Assembly: GCF_014334325.1 (NCBI RefSeq)
Contig: NZ_JACSET010000001.1
Span: 1-64,000 of the forward strand
Length of the DNA stretch: 64,000 nucleotides
Origin: Treponema sp. Marseille-Q4130
Lineage (GTDB): Bacteria > Spirochaetota > Spirochaetia > Treponematales > Treponemataceae
Direction of reading: 5' to 3'
Shown: positions 1-8,171 of the stretch, in pieces
How positions within the stretch are numbered: the stretch's first letter is position 1
How the letters are laid out: every line of letters starts with the position of its first letter
Notes under the pieces: model-generated
Seen by the model: the letters and a program-made list of their open reading frames with translations, nothing else
Told to the model about the DNA's origin: nothing
Database searches by the model: none
Position numbers and translations under genes: made by a program

Positions 1-22
1 AAGCGGGTTTTTTAATTTTTTT

Positions 23-38
23 CCCCCCCCCCCCCCCC
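23..38. repeat. Homopolymer tract of 16 C (16 G on the other strand)
   Basis: Sixteen uninterrupted C residues follow a short T-rich stretch at the very start of the window. In treponemes, long G/C homopolymers upstream of surface-protein genes can vary in length by slippage and change expression. Here the tract lies about 160 bp upstream of a lipoprotein gene, but a terminator separates them, so a direct role is uncertain. The length may also be imprecise for sequencing reasons. Confidence 0.8.
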
Positions 39-106
39 ATCACCTCTACAAAACATACACAGCTGATGTACTGATTCGCACATATTTATTTTTTCTCATA
101 CAAAGA

Positions 107-153
107 CCGCTTTGCTGCGTTTTTGAATGCAGCAAAGCGGCTTTTTTTATTTT
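107..153 (+). terminator. Rho-independent terminator of an upstream gene
   Basis: A perfect 12-bp stem (107-118 with 129-140) and a 10-nt loop are followed by a run of seven T. It ends a plus-strand gene lying to the left of the window. The next coding start is at 196. Confidence 0.85.
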
Positions 154-195
154 ATCGCACAAAGGCAGCTTGAAAACTGCGCAAAGGAGGTTCGG

Positions 196-1785
196 ATGAA
201 ACGGCTCATCAAAAAAATTATCGGCTTAAGCGTTATCGTTCCGGCGATTATGCTTATATCCTGTTCGAACATCGGAAGCGGTTCCGAAAACGGAGGTATT
301 ACACCTCAGGAAACACCTGTTGAAAAAGCGCTAAAAGAACTTTCGGTCAGTCCTGAAAAAGTTTTTAAACTGACGGACAAAGTTACGCTCCCGACGACGA
401 CAAGCGTGTCGGGTGTCACGATCACATGGACGGCAAGCCCGGAAGGCTATATCGAAACGGCAGGAACCGACATAGGTAAAATCAAAAAGCGCGATACGGA
501 AGACAAAAACATTACGCTGACCGCAACGGCTGTAAAAGACGGCGAAAACAAAACGAAAACTTTTACGGTTGTCGTTTGCGCCGAAAATACCGAACCTTCG
601 GCACAAGATTTTGCCGCTTCTTTAGCGATCCCGTCTTCCGTTTCGAACGATATGACGCTGCCGAAAACCGTAGACGGTTATACCGATGCGGCGATAACAT
701 GGGAAAGCGCCGACGAAAATATTATTAAAATCGAAGACAACGGAAGCGATTACAAAGGTACCGTCACCCGTAATATTGTCGACAGAAAAGTGAAGCTTAC
801 GGCGAAAGTGGAATATAAAAGCGAGACGGCGACAAAAGAATTTGATGTGAACATAAACCATATCGAAGAGATAAGTTCCGAGACATCCGTTTTAATTGAT
901 AAATACGAGTTTACCGGTACGGAAATTATATATACCAGATTTGATAAGGACAAAAATAAAATAACGGACGGTTATAAATACGCATACTCAAAGGTAGAAC
1001 CGAATTTGAAAAAAGCCGTACTTACAAACACTGCATCATACCAAGGCGAAAAGTGGATGACAAAGCAGGATGTGGAAGCTTTACTGAATCAAATGCGAGC
1101 CGAACTGAACAAACTCGAAAATAAAAATCCGCTTACGCTCGGAGACTTTAAAACATTTTTATCGTTATTGCCGTTTTTGGACGAAGAGGCATACGCTACG
1201 GATAACAAAATATTTGAATCGCTCAAGCGGATGAGTCCCGGTATTTTAGGGGAAGAAACCGCTTTCGGCGGATTATCGGAAACGGAAAAAACCGCAAAGC
1301 TTAAATCGTGCATTCCCGCATTAAAAAAATTTGTCACGATACAAAATCTTTGGCTAAAGGCGCAACTTTCTCCCGCTCTCTATGAATACACGCTTACGAA
1401 AAAAGGCGACGGCACGTATGAATTTTCTGCAAAAACGCTCTATGACAGCCATAAAAACTGGTACGAGCAAAAGGGCAGCTATAAGTATGAAAGCGAATCC
1501 GGAACGATTAAAAAGATTCGCCTTAATGGGTATAAAAACGCTTCGGAAATATGGTTAGACTTATCTCTTAGGAAAAACGACAACAAACGTTATGGAACCG
1601 ATAATGTGCCTGTTCAATTCACTCAAGGAACACCGATAACGCTCACCGGTTCAGAAGATTCTATTTCCGTTGTTATAACGAATATAACCGTTTCCGACGC
1701 CGGTACGATGACTGCGGACATAAGCATAGACGGCGACACGGCTCAATCTTACACATTGCAGTTCGAAAGCGACCATCTGAATTAA
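196..1785 (+). CDS. Lipoprotein with two atrophied bacterial Ig-like domains
   Basis: The 529-residue protein is probably a membrane-anchored surface or periplasmic lipoprotein. A basic start and hydrophobic segment end in the lipobox LISC (Cys23). Residues about 35-125 and 130-225 look like two copies of the atrophied bacterial Ig fold, each with the pattern LP...GVTITW...I...V.L.A. The remaining 300 residues match nothing I recognise; they are rich in Lys, Glu and Thr and seem to hold a helical region followed by beta strands. Start choice: AAAGGAGG lies five bases before ATG 196, while the in-frame ATG at 127 sits inside the upstream terminator and has no ribosome site. Function is unknown. 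Confidence 0.75.
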   Translation: MKRLIKKIIGLSVIVPAIMLISCSNIGSGSENGGITPQETPVEKALKELSVSPEKVFKLTDKVTLPTTTSVSGVTITWTASPEGYIETAGTDIGKIKKRDTEDKNITLTATAVKDGENKTKTFTVVVCAENTEPSAQDFAASLAIPSSVSNDMTLPKTVDGYTDAAITWESADENIIKIEDNGSDYKGTVTRNIVDRKVKLTAKVEYKSETATKEFDVNINHIEEISSETSVLIDKYEFTGTEIIYTRFDKDKNKITDGYKYAYSKVEPNLKKAVLTNTASYQGEKWMTKQDVEALLNQMRAELNKLENKNPLTLGDFKTFLSLLPFLDEEAYATDNKIFESLKRMSPGILGEETAFGGLSETEKTAKLKSCIPALKKFVTIQNLWLKAQLSPALYEYTLTKKGDGTYEFSAKTLYDSHKNWYEQKGSYKYESESGTIKKIRLNGYKNASEIWLDLSLRKNDNKRYGTDNVPVQFTQGTPITLTGSEDSISVVITNITVSDAGTMTADISIDGDTAQSYTLQFESDHLN

Positions 1786-1830
1786 ATGGATCATAAAAAG
1801 CATCGCTCGGACAATATCCTGTAAAGCGGA

Positions 1831-1868
1831 AAGCGGGGGGCGGCATTGTGTACGCTCCCGCTTTTTTG
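1831..1868 (+). terminator. Probable terminator of the Ig-like lipoprotein gene
   Basis: AAGCGGG at 1831-1837 can pair with CCCGCTT at 1857-1863 and is followed by TTTTTGTTTT. The loop is long (about 19 nt), so the call is moderate. Confidence 0.5.
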
Positions 1869-2084
1869 TTTTCATACATCATATCCGTTTTCGAATTGCC
1901 CCGTCCTTCCGTCGCCTTCCTTTCCTCCCACTCACCTTTACTTTTTCCTTAATTACCGTTAAAAATTTCACAGTAAATGCGGATTTTCCGATTTTTTTAG
2001 ATTTTTCGGCTTCGAATCGATGGAAAAGGCCGAATTTTTCCTTGACCGGAAAACCTGACATCCGTTACTATCGGGAGGATTGCG
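1869..2084. other. Intergenic stretch without a recognisable gene
   Basis: Between the terminator and the rex remnant I see only pyrimidine-rich DNA and no ORF with coding character. A GGGAGG ribosome site just before 2085 belongs to the remnant. Confidence 0.5.
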
Positions 2085-2365
2085 ATGAACGAAATGCTTG
2101 CCGCGCCGCAAAAGCGCGTTTCCGAACCGTCGAAACGGCGGCTCGTGCTCTTGGCGGAATTTCTTTCGCGCACGGATAAAACGCGCATTACGTCGGTCGA
2201 GCATCGAAAAACGAAGATGCCGCCCCTCTTGCGTCTCGCCTTGTCACTTGCGGCATACGCGGTATCGTCAATTACACCGATGCCGTGCTGGGATCGACCG
2301 TATCGGCTCGGGTGGAAAACGCATCTCCGGTGACGCTCCTCCGAACGCTTTCCGCCCGCAGTTTT
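2085..2365 (+). pseudogene. rex: Collapsed rex gene (redox-sensing repressor remnant)
   Basis: Rex is a dimeric winged-helix repressor that senses NADH/NAD+ through a C-terminal Rossmann domain. The first 39 codons, after a good ribosome site GGGAGG, look like the Rex DNA-binding start: a conserved SKRRLVLLAEFLS helix followed by KTRITSVE. From about 2237, in a different frame, the sequence reads CGIRGIVNYTDAVLG, then VSARVEN and LLRTLS. This matches the closing part of the Rossmann domain in Rex proteins (GIKGILNF, then VxVEN). About 120-150 residues that should lie between are missing and the two pieces are out of frame. The gene is therefore an internally deleted relic. The family call is from memory of Rex motifs and is moderately secure. 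Confidence 0.6.
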
Positions 2366-2528
2366 CCGCAGCACGTTATATGTGATTCGGAACGCCGCTT
2401 GCAGTTTCCTCTTCCGCTTTCTTCCGCTTTATCGTATAATTCGTATACGATGCTTATAATACCGAATCTCAATGTAACCATTTTCCGCATCCGTCGTTTA
2501 TAGAGCGTAAGCATTATATGCAAACGCA

Positions 2529-2572
2529 AAGGTCACTGTTTTTCCTCCTTTTAACAGTGGCCTTATTTTTTT
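2529..2572 (+). terminator. Rho-independent terminator after the rex remnant
   Basis: A 12-bp stem (2529-2540 with 2553-2564, one G-U pair) is followed by ATTTTTTT. It would end transcripts from the rex relic and insulate dgt. Confidence 0.8.
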
Positions 2573-2601
2573 ACCGCGCACTTACTCCCGATCTTTTTCC
2601 G

Positions 2602-2610
2602 TGATATAAT
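2602..2610 (+). promoter_or_regulatory. Extended -10 promoter of the dGTPase gene
   Basis: TG-A-TATAAT ends nine bases before the ATG at 2620. No Shine-Dalgarno sequence lies between them, so the transcript would begin within about three bases of the start codon. Confidence 0.7.
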
Positions 2611-2619
2611 AGCCGCCGT

Positions 2620-3891
2620 ATGAAAGATTCTTTTAAAGACGTGAGATGCTGCCCCGAAAGCAAAAATTGGGCGGAATGTATAAAACGCGAAGTACCGCTG
2701 TACGGCAGAGGCAACGAAATCCGATCCGATTTCGAGCGCGATTATACGCGGCTTTTACACTCCCGAGCGTTCAGCCGCTTAAAACATAAAACGCAGGTTT
2801 TTTTCGCACCGCACAACGATCACACCTGTACGCGCATGGAACACGTGCTGCACGTCGCATCGGTCGCATCCGAAATCGCAAAATATCTCGGCTTGAACGA
2901 AAGGCTTGCCGCTGCAATCGCGATCGGTCACGATATCGGTCACGCGCCTTTCGGCCATCACGGAGAAAATTGCCTCAATTCGCTGCTTGAACAAAAAACG
3001 GGCGCGAACGCGCCGAAAAAATTTTGGCACGAGCGGAACAGTCTTTTTTTTGCCGATTATATCGAAACGCTTGCCGATCCCGACGGGATAGAACAGCCGC
3101 TCAATTTGACGTACGCGGTGCGAGACGGGCTTATCTGCCACTGCGGCGAAATCGATCAGCAGGGCATCGTGCCGCGGACTGAAGCGATCGATCTCTATTC
3201 GATAAAGCGGCCGGGCATCGTACAGCCGTACACGTGGGAAGGCTGCGTCGTAAAGATCGCCGACAAGATCGCGTATTTGGGACGCGACATCGAAGACGCG
3301 CGGGCATACCACATGCTCGATATGACGTCGTACCGCGAACTGCGCGAAATCGTTGCGACGACGCTCGGCATCGACGGCAAAGCGAAGGGTGCGTTCCGAA
3401 GCGGCAAAGCGGTCAATACGACCGTGTTGATAAACGATCTCATCGTCGACTTATGCACGCAGTCGAGTCCCGAAAGCGGTTTGCGTTTTTCGGACGAATA
3501 TTTCCGTTTTATCATCGAGCTGAAAAAATTCAATTACCGGCGGATATACGCGCATTGGCGCATAGAAGAATTCATGCATTACGCGTCGGACATCGTCAAA
3601 ACTTTGTACGAAGTACTCATGCGCGTACAGCCCTATGCGCAAAACGGACGCGCACGGCAGGCACTGCGCTATTACCCGAATCTGTGTTCGACCTACGAAG
3701 ACTGGCTCGTCAAATATGCAAACTACGCACCCTTGGGGCAGGAGGATCGAAAAAAAATCATCCGCTGCAACACTGCCGAAGTGTTCGATATATACGACAA
3801 CGAATCGTATCAAAAATGCGTCATCGAATACATCTCCGGCATGACCGATCAGTTTGCAATTCAAGTGTATGAAGAGATCATTACATTTTAA
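2620..3891 (+). CDS. dgt: Deoxyguanosine triphosphate triphosphohydrolase (HD-domain dGTPase)
   Basis: The enzyme hydrolyses dGTP (and often other dNTPs) to the nucleoside and triphosphate, acting in the cytoplasm on dNTP pools. The 423-residue protein has the family N-terminal box SRAFSRLKHKTQVF (about 48-61) and the HD metal ligands: His75 in RMEHVLHV, His104-Asp105 in GHDIGHAPFG, and Asp215 in VVKIADKIAYLGRD. Length fits the shorter dGTPase-like family. The start lies right behind a TATAAT box, so the mRNA is likely leaderless. No gene overlaps it, and a strong promoter for the next operon follows 30 bp after its stop. Confidence 0.92.
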   Translation: MKDSFKDVRCCPESKNWAECIKREVPLYGRGNEIRSDFERDYTRLLHSRAFSRLKHKTQVFFAPHNDHTCTRMEHVLHVASVASEIAKYLGLNERLAAAIAIGHDIGHAPFGHHGENCLNSLLEQKTGANAPKKFWHERNSLFFADYIETLADPDGIEQPLNLTYAVRDGLICHCGEIDQQGIVPRTEAIDLYSIKRPGIVQPYTWEGCVVKIADKIAYLGRDIEDARAYHMLDMTSYRELREIVATTLGIDGKAKGAFRSGKAVNTTVLINDLIVDLCTQSSPESGLRFSDEYFRFIIELKKFNYRRIYAHWRIEEFMHYASDIVKTLYEVLMRVQPYAQNGRARQALRYYPNLCSTYEDWLVKYANYAPLGQEDRKKIIRCNTAEVFDIYDNESYQKCVIEYISGMTDQFAIQVYEEIITF

Positions 3892-3921
3892 ATCATATTA
3901 AAAATAAATTTAAAAAAATAT

Positions 3922-3951
3922 TTGACACATAACAAAAATACGTAGTACAAT
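3922..3951 (+). promoter_or_regulatory. Sigma-70-type promoter of the iron-type ABC importer
   Basis: TTGACA (3922-3927), an 18-bp spacer and TACAAT (3946-3951) form a strong promoter. About 15 bp downstream, CTGAA and TTCAG form a short inverted repeat at about 3967-3983 that could be an operator; no Fur or DtxR box is obvious. Confidence 0.75.
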
Positions 3952-4031
3952 AAAATATTGTCGGCTGAACGGCAGTTTCAGTCCGGCATATAAAAAATCA
4001 AATCGTTATGAAAATTTGTTTGGAGGTAAAA

Positions 4032-5219
4032 ATGAAAAAACAGATTCTCGGTGCGATGTGCGTTCTGGCGGCATCGACACTTTTTGCAATGGGAGGAAAC
4101 GATTCAGGCAGCGCCGCAGCGCAGACAATCGCTGCGGCAAAAAATATGTCGCACGATGAAATCGTCGCAAAGGCAAAAGAAGAAGCGGCGGCCGCAAAAT
4201 CGTCCGGTACCGTATTCAAAGCATACGGAACGAGTTCCCGCATTGCGACTGCGGCAAAAGCGTTTACGGAATTATACGGCATCGATGTCGAAACGACGAA
4301 CGTCAAAGACAGCGAAATCTATACGAAACTGCAGGCGGAAATCAGCGGAAAGATCGACGGCGCTGACGTCGTACTCACGCAAAACGGCGCGGTTATGAAA
4401 GTGCAGATGGTCGACACGGGCAATCTCATAAACTACGTTCCCGCATCCGTTGCTTCTAGCATCGACGGTGCGGACAAAGTGCCGCTCGTACAGCAATATA
4501 TCGACAAGCTTTTTATCTTCAATACCGTCGGCTCGAACGTTCCGGCGATCACGAACGTGTGGCAGCTGACCGAACCCGCGATGAAAGGCAGAGTGTTTTT
4601 CAAAAGTCCCGAAACCGAAAAGGTAAACGAAAACTTCCTCATCATGCTGACGAATAAAACGTGGGCGGACAAGCTTGCAAAAGCGTATAAAAACCTGTAC
4701 GGAAAAGACATTCAGCTCGGCAGCTATAAAAACGCGGGCTATAAATGGATCGCGGAATTTCTGCACAACTGTTCGTTCGGCAATACCGACACGACGATAG
4801 CGGAACAGATTTCCAATGCCGAAGCGTCGGGAAAAATCGGTCTTTTCGTTTTGAGCAAACTCCGCTCGAAAACCGTACGCGTTGAAAATCTCGAAGTCGC
4901 CTCGTACTATGCGGACGGCAAAAATACGACGGTAGAACCTTTTGCGGGTTTTATGTATCCGCTTTACGTGCAGATCGTTAAAACGACGACGATGCCGTAC
5001 ACGTCGATGCTCTTTGTCGAGCACTTGGTATCGCCTGAGGGATTCGCTGCGTGGGCAAAAAACATCGGCGCATATTCTTCGAACACGAGCATTCCGGTAA
5101 ACAAAGGCGATCAGCCGCTTTCGTATTGGAGAACGCGTCTCGTTATGGACGATCCCGAATACATCAATGAAGCGTACGCGGACGTATTCGAATTCATTTC
5201 AAAAAATCTTACCAAATAA
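4032..5219 (+). CDS. Periplasmic substrate-binding protein of an iron(III)-type ABC importer
   Basis: This 395-residue protein should capture a substrate outside the inner membrane and deliver it to the permease encoded next. It has a signal peptide (basic MKKQ, then a hydrophobic stretch to about residue 20) and no lipobox cysteine. The body resembles the family of iron(III), thiamine and polyamine binding proteins: opening TVFKAYGTSS, then ADVVLTQNGA, and late FAGFMYPLYVQIVK and YTSMLFVEHLVSPEGFAAW. Ferric iron is the most likely ligand by analogy, not proven. ATG 4032 is chosen because GGAGG lies five bases before it; ATG 4008 has no ribosome site. The permease follows after 109 bp and a hairpin. 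Confidence 0.8.
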   Translation: MKKQILGAMCVLAASTLFAMGGNDSGSAAAQTIAAAKNMSHDEIVAKAKEEAAAAKSSGTVFKAYGTSSRIATAAKAFTELYGIDVETTNVKDSEIYTKLQAEISGKIDGADVVLTQNGAVMKVQMVDTGNLINYVPASVASSIDGADKVPLVQQYIDKLFIFNTVGSNVPAITNVWQLTEPAMKGRVFFKSPETEKVNENFLIMLTNKTWADKLAKAYKNLYGKDIQLGSYKNAGYKWIAEFLHNCSFGNTDTTIAEQISNAEASGKIGLFVLSKLRSKTVRVENLEVASYYADGKNTTVEPFAGFMYPLYVQIVKTTTMPYTSMLFVEHLVSPEGFAAWAKNIGAYSSNTSIPVNKGDQPLSYWRTRLVMDDPEYINEAYADVFEFISKNLTK

Positions 5220-5266
5220 AAGCCTCCTAAAACTGTAATTTTTAGAGACTTCCGTATAAGATATAT

Positions 5267-5296
5267 GCGGGCACATGTTTCCAAACGTGTGTCCGC
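5267..5296 (+). other. Stem-loop between binding protein and permease genes
   Basis: Fourteen base pairs (5267-5280 with 5283-5296, two of them G-U) close a two-base turn. No T run follows directly. In ABC operons such structures often protect the upstream message and keep the binding protein in excess over the permease; that role here is inference. Confidence 0.6.
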
Positions 5297-5328
5297 AATT
5301 CGTCTGTAATTTTTTTATGGGAGCTATC

Positions 5329-7122
5329 ATGTCAAAAAAAGCGGCGAATCACATAAAGACATTTTTTCAAAATCCCGCAAATGTCATCCTTGTCGTATTT
5401 TTCGTTTTGCTGGCGGCGCTGACATTGTATCCGCTGCTTTCGCTCGTATTCGAAACCTACAGCGTTCATCCGATGGAGATGCAGCTTATACGCAAACCGG
5501 CCGGTGCGCTTACGGGATATCACTGGAAGAGGCTGCTCGCAGGCGGCGAATATTCCGTTAATAATTTTTATCGTCCGTTGCTGAATACAATTTTTATGGC
5601 GATCATCGCGTCCGTCATTGCGATTTTTTTCGGCGGATCGGTTGCGTGGCTCATCACAAGATCGAATCTCAAATACAAAAAATTCATTTCGTTCGTATTC
5701 GTATTTCCGTACATCATGCCGTCGTGGACGCTTGCGATGTTTTGGACGAACTTTTTCAGAAATGCGAACGTCGGTATGGGCATCACGGGCATCTTTACGG
5801 CGTTCACGGGCATCGCAATGCCGGAATGGTTCGTGTACGGACTTTTCCCCTGCTCGGTCGTACTCGGACTCCACTATTCGCCGTTCGCCTACATCCTCAT
5901 CGGCGGCATTCTCCGCAATATGGACGCGAACCTCGAAGAAGCCGCGACGATTTTGAAAGCGAGCCGTGCAAAGATCATGCGCAAAATCACGCTGCCGATC
6001 GTCATGCCCGCCCTTCTTTCGACTTTTCTGCTCGTGTTCGCATCCGCGATGAGCGCATACGCCGTTCCGGTTTTTCTCGGATCGCCCGTGCGCTTTTGGG
6101 TGCTCACGACAAAGATGTATACGATGATGAACGGCAATTTTCAAGGACAGGGATACATCATCGCGTTTACGATGATTTTATTCGGTATCGGCATATTGGG
6201 ATTGAATCAATGGTTTACCGGCAGGCGAAAATCGTTTACGACGATCACCGGAAAATCTTCGCAGATTTCGCTCGTGAACCTTCGCGGTGCACGGACTCCG
6301 CTTTCGGCCGTCCTCGTCATCCTCTTGTGCTTTATCGCAATCGTACCGCTCATCACCTTTGCCCTTGAGTCTATGCTTCTCCTGCCCGGCGATTATTCGC
6401 TGAAAAATTTTACGCTCGATTTTTGGATCGGACGCGGCGAATCCGCCCTTGAAAACGGCATGGACGCGGGCATCCTCATGAGCGCCGACGTGTGGCGCAC
6501 GTTGTGGAACAGCCTCCGCCTGTCGGTCGTGTGTTCGGTTGTCGCAGGTACGAGCGGCATCCTCATCGGCTATGCGATCGGAAAACGGCGCGGCTCGAAA
6601 TTGGCAACTTTCGTCAACAACCTAGCGTTTTTCCCGTACCTCATGCCGTCGATGGCATTCGGTGCGATCTACCTTTCGATTGCGACGAAGATACCGTTTT
6701 TGTACGGTTCGTTTTTTATCCTCGCGCTTATCGGTTCGGTAAAATATCTGCCCTTCGCATCGAGAAGCGGCGTCAATGCCATGCTGCAGCTTTCAAACGA
6801 AATCGAAGAAGCCGCCGTCATCGTCGGCGTGCCGTGGATAAAGCGCATGTCGCGCATCATCGTTCCGATTCAAAAGGCGACGTTCCTGTCGGGATTTTTG
6901 CTGCCGTTTATTTCGTGCATGAGAGAGCTTTCGCTGTTCGCGCTCCTCGTCACGCCGCAAAACAAAGTGCTCACGACGATGCTCATGCAGTTCAACGAAA
7001 AAGGCTATACGCAGTACGGCAACGCGATCAACCTTATGATCATCGTACTCGTATTGCTTATCAATTTTACCGTAAATAAAGCGACCGGCGCTTCGATCGA
7101 CAAGGGTGTCGGCGGCGCGTAA
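5329..7122 (+). CDS. Fused two-domain ABC permease, iron(III)-type (FbpB-like)
   Basis: The 597-residue inner-membrane protein carries two permease units in one chain, as in FbpB, ThiP and similar importers. About twelve hydrophobic segments are visible. Each half has an EAA loop that contacts the ATPase: EEAATILKASRAKIMRKI at about 203 and EEAAVIVGVPWIKRMSRI at about 493. ATG 5329 is chosen because GGGAG precedes it by five bases; the in-frame ATGs at 5275 and 5317 lack a ribosome site and one lies in the hairpin. It forms an operon with the binding protein. No ATP-binding subunit gene lies in the window next to it, so the ATPase must come from elsewhere. A strong terminator follows. Confidence 0.85.
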   Translation: MSKKAANHIKTFFQNPANVILVVFFVLLAALTLYPLLSLVFETYSVHPMEMQLIRKPAGALTGYHWKRLLAGGEYSVNNFYRPLLNTIFMAIIASVIAIFFGGSVAWLITRSNLKYKKFISFVFVFPYIMPSWTLAMFWTNFFRNANVGMGITGIFTAFTGIAMPEWFVYGLFPCSVVLGLHYSPFAYILIGGILRNMDANLEEAATILKASRAKIMRKITLPIVMPALLSTFLLVFASAMSAYAVPVFLGSPVRFWVLTTKMYTMMNGNFQGQGYIIAFTMILFGIGILGLNQWFTGRRKSFTTITGKSSQISLVNLRGARTPLSAVLVILLCFIAIVPLITFALESMLLLPGDYSLKNFTLDFWIGRGESALENGMDAGILMSADVWRTLWNSLRLSVVCSVVAGTSGILIGYAIGKRRGSKLATFVNNLAFFPYLMPSMAFGAIYLSIATKIPFLYGSFFILALIGSVKYLPFASRSGVNAMLQLSNEIEEAAVIVGVPWIKRMSRIIVPIQKATFLSGFLLPFISCMRELSLFALLVTPQNKVLTTMLMQFNEKGYTQYGNAINLMIIVLVLLINFTVNKATGASIDKGVGGA

Positions 7123-7142
7123 AACAATTCGAAAAATCGTTT

Positions 7143-7206
7143 GTACGGGCGGACGGGCTGTGCGCACTATGGAATCGCGCAGTTCGAATCGCCCGTATTT
7201 TTTTTA
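7143..7206 (+). terminator. Rho-independent terminator of the ABC importer operon
   Basis: TACGGGCG pairs with CGCCCGTA around an inner CTGTGCGC/GCGCAG stem, followed by eight or more T. It ends the binding-protein/permease transcript. Confidence 0.8.
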
Positions 7207-7229
7207 ACCTAAGAGAGACTGCGCTTTTA

Positions 7230-7550
7230 TCATCCCAATACGACGCGGCGTAAAATAGTATTTATTCGTTTTTCGTAATCTTTTTGCGGCGACTTCAAAG
7301 CTTTTAAAATATCGGAATCAATAGGGATACAGATTTTTCCGTCATTCCGCTTTTCGTGTACGGAAGCGGAATGATTTACGTATCGCGGCTTAAACTGTCG
7401 AAGCTGTTCGTCCGTAAGTTCGGGACAATCTTCATCGTACACGATATTTGCATCGTCGAGCGCTTTAAGTTCTTTTTTCGACATCGGCGGAAGATTTTTG
7501 ATTTCATCTGAGGTCATAATTACGGTAGTATTCGATTCTTTCTTTTTCAT
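7230..7550 (-). CDS. brnA: BrnA-type antitoxin without its toxin
   Basis: BrnA antitoxins neutralise the RNase toxin BrnT and repress their shared promoter. This 106-residue protein has the family layout: a lysine-rich start, an acidic middle with DEDCPELTDEQ, and a C-terminal ribbon-helix-helix with CIPIDSDILKALKS and KDYEKRINTILRRVV. A brnT gene normally precedes brnA, but here only its first few codons survive and brnA follows at once. ATG 7550 gives the usual BrnA N-terminus. A weak purine stretch serves as ribosome site. It may still act as a free repressor or as defence against toxins encoded elsewhere; that is inference. Confidence 0.75.
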   Translation of the reverse strand: MKKKESNTTVIMTSDEIKNLPPMSKKELKALDDANIVYDEDCPELTDEQLRQFKPRYVNHSASVHEKRNDGKICIPIDSDILKALKSPQKDYEKRINTILRRVVLG

Positions 7551-7566
7551 CCCATTCAAACTGCAT
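7504..7566 (-). pseudogene. brnT: brnT toxin relic (first codons only)
   Basis: From ATG 7566 the frame reads MQFEWDEKERIE and stops after 20 codons. FEWDEKK is the typical BrnT start. The rest of the roughly 90-residue toxin is gone, and the frame runs into brnA in another register. The shared string GATGAAAAAGAAA lies exactly where the end of the BrnT stub and the beginning of brnA coincide. Confidence 0.65.
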
Positions 7567-7581
7567 GAAGCTCTCATATAA

Positions 7582-7611
7582 AATGTATAATCATCTCAAT
7601 CGATATGTCAA
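7582..7611 (-). promoter_or_regulatory. Promoter of the former brnTA operon
   Basis: On the minus strand TTGACA (7611-7606) is followed after 16-18 bp by TATACA or TACATT (7589-7582), about 20 bases before the brnT start. It still drives brnA and is the likely site of BrnA autoregulation. Confidence 0.6.
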
Positions 7612-7658
7612 GACAAATATCCGTTTTTTTTCGGCGCAACATCCGCCGGCGGGTACAA

Positions 7659-7928
7659 TCAAATCCGGTGCATCGCGGAAAACACTTTTTCGCTCATGAT
7701 GTTGATTTCGACGCCCATAGCGTCTGCGGTTTTATCCATTTCAGCGCGGAGGTTTTCTATAGAAATATCGGCGCCGTCGAGATTTACCATCATCATCATA
7801 ACGAAATTACCGGAAAGGATCGTCTGCGAAATATCGGCTATGTTGACTTTGTGCTCGGCGAGAAAGCCGCTCACTTTTGCGATGATGCCGACTTTATCCG
7901 AGCCGACGACGGTGATAATTGCATTCAT
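7659..7928 (-). CDS. ACT-domain protein (UPF0237 type)
   Basis: The 89-residue protein is a single ACT domain, a small amino-acid or ligand sensing fold. It shows the canonical start MNAIITVVGSDKVGIIAKVSGFLAEH, NIADISQTI, and MMMMVNLDGADI. Proteins of this UPF0237 family stand alone and are presumed regulators; no target is known to me. ATG 7928 is favoured over upstream starts because it begins the conserved strand and because TACACT (a -10 box) ends six bases before it, which suggests a leaderless transcript. Downstream lies about 230 bp of non-coding DNA with several short G/C-rich inverted repeats. Confidence 0.85.
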   Translation of the reverse strand: MNAIITVVGSDKVGIIAKVSGFLAEHKVNIADISQTILSGNFVMMMMVNLDGADISIENLRAEMDKTADAMGVEINIMSEKVFSAMHRI

Positions 7929-8171
7929 AAAACGAGTGTAGCGCATTACGGGAGATATCGCAAGCCGGCATCCGTGCCGTGCGTTGTTAAGGAAGTGCTT
8001 CGCGCTCGTGCAAGCGCCGTGACAAGCAAAGGCGGAGCGAAGGGGCGTTGCGGGGTGTCCCCGCAGAGAGGGTAGAGCGCAACCGTGTGCGCTCGCAGGG
8101 AGAGACTTCTCCCTCCTCTATTATTAATTAATAATTATTGTATCGGTGCGTACCGGAAAATTTCCCGCGTT

